From Bacteroidaceae bacterium (GTDB lineage: Bacteria > Bacteroidota > Bacteroidia > Bacteroidales > Bacteroidaceae): a stretch of 16,129 nucleotides of DNA. The stretch covers positions 1-16,129 of the forward strand of contig JAFYMV010000011.1 of the NCBI GenBank assembly GCA_017548225.1. Direction: 5' to 3'. Made by a program: the position numbers and the translations under genes. The notes below the pieces were generated by a model. The model did no database searches, had not been told where the DNA came from, and saw only the letters and a list, made by a program, of their open reading frames with translations. The stretch's first letter is position 1, and each line of letters begins with the position of its first letter. Shown one piece after another: positions 1 through 6,234 of the stretch.

Positions 1-2
1 AC

Positions 3-182
3 TCACGAAATGAGTACAAGGCCATGATTGAGCAACATGGCGGCACCAATGTATCGTCTATTTCCAGCAAAACCAGCTTTATCCTTGCCGGTCGCGATAT
101 GGGCCCTGCCAAACTCGAGAAAGCACAAAAACTCGGCGTAGTTATCGTCAGTGAAGAAGAATTCCTCGCGATGATAGAATAG
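3..182 (+). CDS. ligA: NAD-dependent DNA ligase LigA, C-terminal BRCT end (5'-truncated by window)
   Basis: Only the last 59 codons and the TAG stop are in the window; the gene enters from the left. The visible peptide starts SRNEYKAMIEQHGG, continues with SSISSKTSFILAG and MGPAKLEKAQKLGV, and ends EEEFLAMIE. This is the typical C-terminal BRCT module of bacterial NAD-dependent DNA ligases: the GG turn, the SxKTSxxLAG strand, the GPAKLEKAxxLG helix and the final EEEF helix. LigA seals nicks during replication and repair in the cytoplasm using NAD+. Its adenylation and OB domains lie outside the window and cannot be checked. It converges on the minus-strand DUF2147 gene, with a hairpin terminator between them. 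The family call is confident; the only caveat is that other BRCT proteins exist, but this pattern is that of LigA. Confidence 0.93.
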   Translation, partial: SRNEYKAMIEQHGGTNVSSISSKTSFILAGRDMGPAKLEKAQKLGVVIVSEEEFLAMIE

Positions 183-285
183 GTAACGCAGGCTACTTTT
201 TCTCAATTGATGAAATGTGAAGAATAAGTGTGTTCCTATCAAATTGTTTTCAGCTAGATTCTATTATTGAGTTGAGATAGAACTT

Positions 286-322
286 ATAAAAAACTACCAC
301 TCTGCATTGCAGGGTGGTAGTT
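286..322 (-). terminator. Intrinsic terminator of the DUF2147 gene, in the convergent gap with ligA
   Basis: A 14-bp stem (292-305 pairing with 309-322, one G-T wobble) closes a 3-base loop. On the minus strand the stem is followed by a run of six T (288-293, partly in the stem base). It sits 22 bases past the DUF2147 stop, so it fits as that gene's terminator. On the plus strand the stem is followed only by ATATAAAAT, so termination of ligA transcripts there is possible but weaker. The rest of the 183-343 gap shows nothing else recognisable. Confidence 0.85.
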
Positions 323-343
323 ATATAAAATATGGGTTAGGGC

Positions 344-769
344 TTACTTCACACGGAACCAGTCCATAGTGCGACCCAACAGACCGCGCTTATCGAGTGA
401 GCCGCGCACCTTGAGTACATCGCCTTCAACCTTCATGGAGCAGTTGTAGGTCTTACCGTTACCTGGATCATAGATGCTACCTCCGGTATACTCATCGCCT
501 GTTTTCTTGAGACCGCTGAGCATGTTGAGACCGATGAGCTGGCGTGTGCGCAACTTAACATCGGGGTTATTGTTATCTACGGCAGGTGATCCATCTGCTT
601 CAGTGGGGTGTTGCAACCATACGATCTTGCCATTGAAAGCATCGCCTTGCTTGTACACCTCTACGATGGCCGATCCATCTTCAAGTTTCCACTTGCCTAC
701 AACATCTTGTGCAAAAGCTGCGCATATGGGCGCGAGCATGAGCATCATTCCGAAAAACAATTTTTTCAT
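344..769 (-). CDS. DUF2147 family secreted protein
   Basis: Encodes 141 residues. The N-terminus MKKLFFGMMLMLAPICAAFA followed by QD is a standard Sec signal peptide with cleavage expected after AFA; the Cys at 16 is not in a lipobox. The mature part follows the DUF2147 (PF09917) pattern: VVGKWKLEDG near the start, an EVY strand, GKIVWLQ, D-N-x-N-D with LRTRQLIGLNML, TGGSIYDPGNGKTY, then LKVRG and a closing GRTMDWFRV. DUF2147 proteins are small beta-rich periplasmic or outer-membrane-associated proteins of unknown biochemical role. An in-frame ATG 25 codons upstream was rejected because that extension would be translated from the promoter itself; the chosen ATG gives the signal peptide directly. 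The gene is monocistronic by layout, with its own promoter at 804-835 and its own terminator. Confidence 0.9.
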   Translation of the reverse strand: MKKLFFGMMLMLAPICAAFAQDVVGKWKLEDGSAIVEVYKQGDAFNGKIVWLQHPTEADGSPAVDNNNPDVKLRTRQLIGLNMLSGLKKTGDEYTGGSIYDPGNGKTYNCSMKVEGDVLKVRGSLDKRGLLGRTMDWFRVK

Positions 770-803
770 AATTTCTTTAGGTTTTTGGTTAAACATTTCG
801 GTG

Positions 804-835
804 CAAAGGTAGCATATTTGTATATAACACACAAA
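804..835 (-). promoter_or_regulatory. Consensus Bacteroidetes promoter for the DUF2147 gene
   Basis: Read on the minus strand, TTTG (835-832), exactly 20 bases, then TACCTTTG (811-804). This matches the primary-sigma consensus of Bacteroidetes (-33 TTTG, -7 TAnnTTTG) at every defined position. Transcription would begin around 797-800, about 30 bases ahead of the ATG at 769. It lies between the end of the upstream operon and the DUF2147 gene, so the gene has its own transcript. Confidence 0.85.
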
Positions 836-863
836 CAATATCATTCGTAATTGTTCACCCTTG

Positions 864-1805
864 TCACTTGTTAAGGAATTTTCTTATCTGTTCAATGCTC
901 ATATTCCTGCGTTGAGCATAGTCGTTCAACTGGTCTTCGTCTATCTCTCCGATGGCAAAGTAGTGTGATTGGGGATGGGCAAACATGAGCCCCGATACCG
1001 AGCAATGGGGATTCATGGCTCCGTTTTCAGAGAGGGTGATGCCAATGTCTGCAAGGTGTAGCAGTTCGTCGATGAGGAAATTAATCGACTGGTCGGGTAG
1101 GCTGGGGTATCCTACAGCAGGGCGTATACCTTGAAATTTCTCGGCATGTAATTCCTGCATGGTCAGCTGCTCCTCCTTGGCATATCCCCAATGATACTTG
1201 CGCACCTCCTCATGCATCTTCTCTGCGGTGGCTTCGGCAAGGCGGTCCGACAGGGTGGAGAGTTGAAGGCTGAGGGTTGAGAGGGTAAGAGGGGATGACA
1301 CCGTAGTGGCAAATATGCCTATCGTATTGGCAATGTCTGCGCCATCTCGCTTGGTTGAGGGTGGGGTGGGCGATATGAAGTCGCTCAAACTCATCGTGTA
1401 TCCCTCCTTGCCTACATGTTGCTGGCGGAGGAAGGGCATACGCACGCGATTGTCTATGATGATATCGTCACCATCGCTATGGGCAGGGGTAAGGAGGAAC
1501 AGGGCATGACACATCGGCTCATCAGCCCACTGATGCAACTGCTTGGTTGCTTCATCATATAGCTTCAGGGCTTCGCGTGCCTTGGGCTGCTCCTCTTGGG
1601 GGAACGAGGCTATCCATGCGGCACGACATGCCGGGCAGTCATGTATGTTGGCTACGGACGCAAAGCGCGGCTCCATGCCCCAGGCATGGAAATAGTATAT
1701 CCAGTTGATGTAGGGAACAACTTCATGAACGGTGTAGTGAAGAATTTTGAATTCAGAATTCTGAGTTCTCAAATTCGTATCCTCCTCAAGCAACTCCCCA
1801 ATCAT
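864..1805 (-). CDS. Stand-alone B12-dependent methionine synthase activation-domain protein
   Basis: As drawn the product is 313 residues. The C-terminal 88 residues match the AdoMet-binding activation domain of cobalamin-dependent methionine synthase MetH: GIRPAVGYPSLPDQS (from residue 226, equivalent to the RPAPGYP loop of MetH), SENGAMNPHCSVSGLMFAHP, and YFAIGEIDEDQLNDYAQRR. That domain supports reductive methylation of inactive cob(II)alamin. No folate, homocysteine or cobalamin-binding module is present, so this probably acts in trans on a MetH lacking the domain. The start is uncertain: the ATG at 1805 lies inside an AT-rich repeat, and recognisable homology begins only at VHEVVPYINWIYYF (residue 26). 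A TTG at 1772-1770 preceded by AGGAGG is an alternative. Residues around 170-185 (LTLSTLSLQLSTLS) are low-complexity and look repeat-derived. It is the last gene of the hydG operon, 17 bases after the dihydroorotase. Confidence 0.85.
   Translation of the reverse strand: MIGELLEEDTNLRTQNSEFKILHYTVHEVVPYINWIYYFHAWGMEPRFASVANIHDCPACRAAWIASFPQEEQPKAREALKLYDEATKQLHQWADEPMCHALFLLTPAHSDGDDIIIDNRVRMPFLRQQHVGKEGYTMSLSDFISPTPPSTKRDGADIANTIGIFATTVSSPLTLSTLSLQLSTLSDRLAEATAEKMHEEVRKYHWGYAKEEQLTMQELHAEKFQGIRPAVGYPSLPDQSINFLIDELLHLADIGITLSENGAMNPHCSVSGLMFAHPQSHYFAIGEIDEDQLNDYAQRRNMSIEQIRKFLNK
1742..1777. repeat. AT-rich palindromic repeat inside the 5' end of the activation-protein ORF
   Basis: The stretch contains GAATTTTGAATTC, GAATTC-like and CTGAGTTCTCAAATTC units that are mutually inverted (GAATTCTGA against TTCAGAATTC). 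It resembles intergenic simple repeats rather than protein-coding sequence and encodes the unconserved residues 10-21 of the ORF. This argues that the true start may be downstream of, or inside, this stretch. Confidence 0.45.
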
Positions 1806-1835
1806 AAATCAAAAATCATAAATTATAACTCCCCA
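1792..1835. repeat. AT-rich spacer element flanked by 9-bp direct repeats at the dihydroorotase/activation-protein junction
   Basis: AACTCCCCA occurs at 1792-1800 and again at 1827-1835. Between them lies a 26-base spacer made of two near copies of ATCATAAAT. The right copy codes for the last residues and stop of the dihydroorotase, and the left copy codes for the first residues of the next ORF. Both neighbouring proteins therefore read GEL at this point (terminal HGEL, initial MIGELL). Confidence 0.6.
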
Positions 1836-3169
1836 TGAAATTCCATGCGCTCGCCCTTCACGCTTTCGTCAAACTTGCCGTTGGCATATACGGCATGTCC
1901 ATTGACCCAAGTGTGGGTGATGTCCCAGTTGAAAGTGTGTCCTTCGAAGGGGCTCCAAGCGCACTTGCTCTGTATCTCCTCGGTGCTTACGGTGTGTGAT
2001 GCATCGGGCTTCACAAGCACGAGGTCGGCACGATAGCCTTCACGGATGAATCCGCGCTCCTTCACCTTGTATAATATGGCAGGGTTGTGAGCCATCTTCT
2101 CTACCACTTCGGTGAGGGTGATGATGCCCTCGTCGGCCAGCTCGAGCATGGCAGGGAGCACATACTGTATGGTGGGTATGCCTGATGCTGCCTTTAGGCT
2201 TCCGCCCACCTTATCGGCAGGGAGGTGGGGTGCGTGGTCGGTGCCGATAACATCGATGAGTCCGTTGCGTAATGCTTGGCGCAACGCGTCGCGGTCGGCA
2301 GCGCTCTTCACGGCAGGATTACACTTGATGCGTGTACCATAGGTGGCGTAGTCGGCATCGGTGTAGTACAGGTGGGGTAGACATACCTCGGCGGTAATCT
2401 GCTTGTCCTTGATATCACCCTGTTGGAGCAGCTCCAGTTCGCGTGCGGTGCTGATATGCATGATGTGTATCTTTGCTCCCGTCTTCTTGGCCAGCACTAC
2501 GGCTTTGGCGGTCGACTGGTAGCATGCCTCCTCACTGCGTATGAGCGGGTGGTAGCTCACATCGGGGTCGTCACTTGCCGTCTCCTCCTTATACTTGGCG
2601 GTATTGGCCGATATGATATTTTGGTCCTCACAATGTAGGGCGATGATGTTGGGCGACTCGCTGAAAATGGCTTCGATGCGCTCATCTTGGTCTACGAGCA
2701 TGCCTCCCGTGCTGCTTCCCATGAAGAGCTTTACGCCACACACCGTCTTGGGGTCTACACGGCGTACCTCCTCGATATTGTCTGTCGTAGCACCGAGGTA
2801 GAACGAGTGGTTGACAAGACACTTCTCCTTGGCATCGGCGAACTTAGCCTCTAGTGTTTCTATCGTTGTGGTTTGTGGGTTACAGTTAGGCATGTCCATC
2901 ACTGAGGTGATGCCTCCTCGTGCGGCGGCACGGCTTTCGGTGTGCATGTCGGCCTTGTGGGTCAATCCCGGATCGCGGAAATGTACATGGTCGTCTATGC
3001 ATCCCGGTATGAGGTACTGTCCTTTGGCGTCGATGATGTGGTCGGCGGTGATGTCACCCGTTTCGGTGCCGCGCATGATGGCTGCTATGCAATTATCTTT
3101 GATAAGTACGCTGCCAATGTATTGTTCGCCCTCGTTGACGATAGTGGCTTGGTGGATCAGTGTGGTCAT
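1823..3169 (-). CDS. pyrC: Dihydroorotase (multifunctional PyrC type)
   Basis: Encodes 448 residues, the normal length for the family. Dihydroorotase is a cytoplasmic zinc amidohydrolase that interconverts carbamoyl-aspartate and dihydroorotate in pyrimidine synthesis. Visible active-site pieces are HVH at 61-63 followed by FRDPG, K147 in GVKLFMGSS (position of the carboxylated metal-bridging lysine in related amidohydrolases), H179 in LHCED, H238 in IMHIST, and D311 in GTDHAPH. MPNCNP at 93-98 is also typical. Together these favour dihydroorotase over hydantoinase or allantoinase, although substrate choice in this superfamily is not fully settled by motif. It starts 49 bases after hydF and is followed 17 bases later by the MetH-type activation gene, so it is probably co-transcribed. 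The ATG is preceded by the CTAAACACTAAAC leader also found before hydF. Confidence 0.9.
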   Translation of the reverse strand: MTTLIHQATIVNEGEQYIGSVLIKDNCIAAIMRGTETGDITADHIIDAKGQYLIPGCIDDHVHFRDPGLTHKADMHTESRAAARGGITSVMDMPNCNPQTTTIETLEAKFADAKEKCLVNHSFYLGATTDNIEEVRRVDPKTVCGVKLFMGSSTGGMLVDQDERIEAIFSESPNIIALHCEDQNIISANTAKYKEETASDDPDVSYHPLIRSEEACYQSTAKAVVLAKKTGAKIHIMHISTARELELLQQGDIKDKQITAEVCLPHLYYTDADYATYGTRIKCNPAVKSAADRDALRQALRNGLIDVIGTDHAPHLPADKVGGSLKAASGIPTIQYVLPAMLELADEGIITLTEVVEKMAHNPAILYKVKERGFIREGYRADLVLVKPDASHTVSTEEIQSKCAWSPFEGHTFNWDITHTWVNGHAVYANGKFDESVKGERMEFHGEL

Positions 3170-3175
3170 ATGGGT

Positions 3176-3258
3176 TTAGTGTTTAGAATTTAGTGTATTT
3201 AAAGTTTGTTTCTCGATGCTAGATAGCCTCACCCTTTAGGGGGAGGTTGGAGGGGGCC
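3176..3258 (-). repeat. 83-bp intergenic element, copy 1 (hydF/dihydroorotase junction)
   Basis: Aligns without gaps over 83 bases to copy 2 at 4424-4506 with 13 mismatches by my count. The right-hand 42 bases (3217-3258) differ at only 2 positions. On the minus strand it begins with a C-rich arm that folds as CCTCcCCC-TAAA-GGGtGAGG and ends in CTAAACACTAA shortly before the dihydroorotase ATG. It overlaps the hydF 3' end: codons 387-399 and the TAG stop lie in it. Confidence 0.85.
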
Positions 3259-4418
3259 AAAGTCTTTACTCGGGGGAGTATGCCTGTGAGCGCTGCCAGT
3301 ACGACACCGTAGTTGGTGATGGGTACGCCCTGTTGGCGGGCACGCTCGATACGGCTCAGTACATGTTTGCGGTTAAACATACAGGCTCCGCAGTGTATCA
3401 CGAGGTGGTAGGGTGTAAGGTCGCTGGGGTAGTCGGCTCCACTGACGACATCAATCTGCAACTCCTCGCCGAAGCGTTTGCGCAGTAGGCGGGGGAGCTT
3501 CACGCGCCCTATATCTTCATGTTGTGGTGTGTGTGTACAGGCTTCGGCAATGAGTATACGCGACGATGCGGTGATGCCAGCCAATGCTCGCGCTCCCTCC
3601 ACGAAGAGCTGTATGTCGCCCTTGTAGCGTGCAAAGAGGATAGAGAACGAGGTAAGCACCGATGCTTCGGGCTTCAACCTATACACCTCCTCGAAGGCTT
3701 GCGAGTCGGTAATGATGAGCTCGGGCGGAGCTACGAGTGCTGCCAATGTATCGGCCATACGGTCGGGGGTGCAACAGATGGGAGTGCATCCACGATCAAG
3801 CAATTCGCGCAGGGTTTGTACTTGCGGTTGTATGAGTCTCCCCTTGGGTGCTGACTTATCTTGCGGCATTACCAAGAGCACACGGTCGCCCTCTTTACAG
3901 AACCCTTCGGTGATGAGTCGCTCCTCGGTAGGGCGTAGCGATACGATGTGCTCCATCAGTTGGGATATGCCCTCGCCCGTGAACGCACTGATGGCGATGA
4001 CCCTGCACCTCAGTTTGGTGCATATCGCATGTTGCAGGGTGGGGTAGTCTGGATTGGTGTCGATATGTGCCAAGGCTACCACTATGGGTATCTCCCTTAC
4101 TCGGCACTCCTCCATGAGGCGCATCTCAGCATCGCATTGCTTATCGGTACATAGTATGACGGCAATGTCCGTCTTGTCCAGCACCTTGCCGATGCGTGCT
4201 ATGCGCTCACTCCCCAATAGGGTATCATCGTCAATGCCCGGAGTGTCAATGAGGATGGCTGCACCGAGTCCGTTAATCTCTATGGCCTTCTGTACAGGGT
4301 CGGTGGTGGTGCCTCGTGTGTCCGAAACGATGGACACATCTTGCCCTGCGATGCGGTTGACGAGGGTCGACTTACCTGCGTTGCAGCGTCCCAATATAGC
4401 GATATGTGTGCGTTCCAT
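3219..4418 (-). CDS. hydF: [FeFe]-hydrogenase H-cluster maturation GTPase HydF
   Basis: Encodes 399 residues. HydF is the scaffold on which the 2Fe subcluster of [FeFe]-hydrogenase is assembled before transfer to the apo-enzyme. The N-terminal GTPase has G1 GRCNAGKS (10-17), the G2 region TRGTTTDP (34-41), and G3 DTPG (58-61). The G4 position reads AHID (117-120) instead of NKxD, and SA (144-145) fits G5. The C-terminal [4Fe-4S] site is present as C294-T-H296 and H342-C343-G-A-C346, the CxH...HCxxC signature of HydF. The last 13 residues (LAPSNLPLKGEAI) are encoded by the 83-bp repeat and are not expected to be conserved. It sits downstream of hydG (93-base gap filled with the other repeat copy) and upstream of the dihydroorotase. 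Confidence 0.95.
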   Translation of the reverse strand: MERTHIAILGRCNAGKSTLVNRIAGQDVSIVSDTRGTTTDPVQKAIEINGLGAAILIDTPGIDDDTLLGSERIARIGKVLDKTDIAVILCTDKQCDAEMRLMEECRVREIPIVVALAHIDTNPDYPTLQHAICTKLRCRVIAISAFTGEGISQLMEHIVSLRPTEERLITEGFCKEGDRVLLVMPQDKSAPKGRLIQPQVQTLRELLDRGCTPICCTPDRMADTLAALVAPPELIITDSQAFEEVYRLKPEASVLTSFSILFARYKGDIQLFVEGARALAGITASSRILIAEACTHTPQHEDIGRVKLPRLLRKRFGEELQIDVVSGADYPSDLTPYHLVIHCGACMFNRKHVLSRIERARQQGVPITNYGVVLAALTGILPRVKTLAPSNLPLKGEAI

Positions 4419-4423
4419 TGAGG

Positions 4424-4506
4424 TTAGTGTTTAGTGTTTAGGGTGTGTAGAGTTGGCTTCGTAATGTTAGATAGCCTCACCCTTCAGGGGGAGGTTGGAG
4501 GGGGCC
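4424..4506 (-). repeat. 83-bp intergenic element, copy 2 (hydG/hydF junction)
   Basis: Same orientation as copy 1 at 3176-3258 and gap-free over the same length. It begins 5 bases after the hydG stop and ends 5 bases before the hydF ATG, so it makes up nearly the whole spacer. The C-rich arm folds as CCTCcCCC-TGAA-GGGtGAGG; relative to copy 1 the stem is unchanged and the differing base is in the loop. The CTAAACACTAAACACTAA tract abuts the start codon region. Confidence 0.85.
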
Positions 4507-4511
4507 TCTTC

Positions 4512-5948
4512 TTAAAACCTAAAATCTCTCTTTCCCTCCACTATTTCTTGTAGACGGCGGTGAGTAATCTCGCGTATCTTATCTGACGGAATCTCTTGTG
4601 CCAGTCGCTCTATCATCTGCTTGCCAGCCGCCTTCACCTCGGGCGAAGCATAGTCTTCGAGGTATTCGGCCAGCGTCATCAATGCGTTAGGGGCGCAGCA
4701 GTTACCTATCTGTCCGCTCTTGGCCAGCGCCATGAAGCGGTCGCCCGTGCGACCTTCGCGGTAGCATGCCGTGCAGAAGCTCGGGATGTATCCCAGTTCG
4801 AGCAGCCAACCCACGATTTTATCCAATGTGCGGTGGTCTGAGATGTCAAACTGTGCCGACTCCTCTGCATTGTCGATGCCCTCGGCATAGCCTCCGACGC
4901 TCGTCTTCGAGCCACCGCTGAGTTGCGATACACCCACATCGAGCACCATCTCGCGTGAACGCTTTGATTCGCGTGTCGAGACGATCATTCCCGTGTAAGG
5001 CACCGCCAAGCGCAGTACCGCCACGATACGGCGGAATACCTCGTCGGTCACGGCATTGGGGAAGTCCTTCGGGTCAATGTCATCGGCAGGGCGTATGCGC
5101 GGCACACTGATGGTGTGAGGCCCTACGCCGAATCGAGACTCTAGGTGTTCGGCATGCATAAGTATGCCTACCACATCGTATCGGTAGTTGGTGAGTCCGA
5201 ATAGTGCTCCTATGCCCACATCATCAATGCCACCCAGCATGGCGCGGTCCATCGCTTCTGTATGGTATGCCCAATCACTCTTAGGCCCTGTCGGATGTAG
5301 CTGCTCGTAGGTGGCGCGATCATAGGTTTCCTCGAAGAGGATGTAAGTACCTATGCCTGCCTCCTTGAGCCGACGGTAGTTCTCCACCGTGGTGGCTGCG
5401 ATATTCACATTTACACGGCGTATAGCCCCGTTCTTGTGGCGTATGGAATAGATGGTTTTGATGGACTCCAATACATATTCTATGGGGCTCATCTTGGGAT
5501 GCTCTCCTGTCTCCAGTGCCAAACGCTTATGTCCCATGTCCTGCAGAGCTATTACCTCGCGGCGTATCTCCTCCTGTGTCAGTCGGCGGCGTGGTATATG
5601 CTTGTTCTTGGCATGGTAGGGACAGTAGACGCAACCATTCACGCAATAGTTTGATAGGTATAGCGGGGCAAACATCACGATGCGATTACCATATATACGC
5701 TCTTTAAGTTGTCGAGCAATACCATACATGCGCTCCTCCAGCTCCTTGTCTTGCACCTCAATCAGCACGGCCGCTTCACGGTGCGAGATGCCTTTGCCTT
5801 GCTCGGCCTTATTCAATATTTCTTCAATCAAGGCCTTGTCGTCGCGATGCTCGCGTGCATATTCCAGCGTGGCGCGTATTTCCCCATCGTGGATAAACTC
5901 CTCCGCTCGTTCAGACTTGGCATTGTATACTATATTTTTGTATTCCAT
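4512..5948 (-). CDS. hydG: [FeFe]-hydrogenase maturation radical SAM tyrosine lyase HydG
   Basis: Encodes 478 residues. HydG cleaves tyrosine to p-cresol and delivers CO and cyanide on an iron complex for the H-cluster. The radical-SAM cluster motif is C102-x3-C106-x2-C109 within NYCVNGCVYCPYH. The second, C-terminal cluster motif CX2CX22C is present as C392, C395 and C418 in FCTACYREGRTGDRF...NCC. Other family features include GGxxDVGIGALFGL and the SxLSGGSKTSVGGY stretch. The length and both cluster sites separate HydG from ThiH and HydE. It is the first gene of the minus-strand operon, with a promoter-like sequence 20-50 bases upstream. HydE, the usual partner, is not adjacent. The gene appears intact. 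Confidence 0.96.
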   Translation of the reverse strand: MEYKNIVYNAKSERAEEFIHDGEIRATLEYAREHRDDKALIEEILNKAEQGKGISHREAAVLIEVQDKELEERMYGIARQLKERIYGNRIVMFAPLYLSNYCVNGCVYCPYHAKNKHIPRRRLTQEEIRREVIALQDMGHKRLALETGEHPKMSPIEYVLESIKTIYSIRHKNGAIRRVNVNIAATTVENYRRLKEAGIGTYILFEETYDRATYEQLHPTGPKSDWAYHTEAMDRAMLGGIDDVGIGALFGLTNYRYDVVGILMHAEHLESRFGVGPHTISVPRIRPADDIDPKDFPNAVTDEVFRRIVAVLRLAVPYTGMIVSTRESKRSREMVLDVGVSQLSGGSKTSVGGYAEGIDNAEESAQFDISDHRTLDKIVGWLLELGYIPSFCTACYREGRTGDRFMALAKSGQIGNCCAPNALMTLAEYLEDYASPEVKAAGKQMIERLAQEIPSDKIREITHRRLQEIVEGKRDFRF

Positions 5949-5968
5949 GATACATCTACATTATGCTG

Positions 5969-6000
5969 CGAAGTTACGAATAAACGAGCGAAAAAGCAAA
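5969..6000 (-). promoter_or_regulatory. Probable promoter of the hydG-hydF-pyrC-activation operon
   Basis: Minus strand: TTTG (6000-5997), 20 bases, then TAACTTCG (5976-5969). This fits the Bacteroidetes -33/-7 consensus with one change (TTCG for TTTG) and exact spacing. It starts a transcript about 15 bases before the hydG ATG at 5948. No other good candidate is seen in the spacer on this strand. Confidence 0.6.
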
Positions 6001-6020
6001 GCTTGCTTTTGTTTTTCACT

Positions 6021-6040
6021 GCGAGTGCCGAGTAACTCGC
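6021..6040. promoter_or_regulatory. Small palindrome upstream of the hydG promoter
   Basis: GCGAGT (6021-6026) and ACTCGC (6035-6040) are a perfect 6-bp inverted repeat separated by 8 bases. It lies just upstream of the hydG -33 box, where an activator or repressor could bind. Its identity as an operator is only a guess. Confidence 0.3.
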
Positions 6041-6155
6041 TGAAGGCAAGTACGAATAAACTTCCTTTCCTTATAAGAAGTCTGAAGAATGGTGTGGAGA
6101 ATTATTGCATAAATATTTAATAAATTATTTAAAAATAAACTTAAGTATTCTATAA

Positions 6156-6179
6156 ATTGTTGAAAAAAACGTACCTTTG
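6156..6179 (+). promoter_or_regulatory. Promoter core of the first M60 peptidase gene
   Basis: TACCTTTG (6172-6179) is a perfect -7 element. The 24 bases 6156-6179 match 13554-13577, upstream of the paralogous gene, at 21 positions, including ATTGTT, an A-run and CGTACCTTTG. No clear TTTG is seen at -33 (TTCT there), so the promoter may depend on an activator or an extra sigma factor. The upstream region is very AT-rich. The expected transcript would carry a leader of about 45-50 bases. Confidence 0.7.
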
Positions 6180-6234
6180 CCAGGAAGTATACATTCAAAA
6201 ATGTATGAATAAATTTATTAATAATACTAAAACC

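Noticed and set aside
770..844. Longer DUF2147 protein starting at 844
   Set aside because: It would be encoded across the consensus promoter at 804-835, upstream of the expected transcript start, and would bury the signal peptide.
3176..3200. TTTAGTG tandem units as a possible CRISPR or iteron array
   Set aside because: The units are only about 7 bases, with no spacers and no regular array. They are better explained as part of the 83-bp junction element.
6157..6234. N-terminal extension of the first M60 protein from a TTG at 6157 or ATG at 6205
   Set aside because: The TTG lies in the promoter core, upstream of the expected transcription start. The ATG at 6205 is possible, but the start at 6235 gives the signal peptide directly and matches the paralogue's start context.
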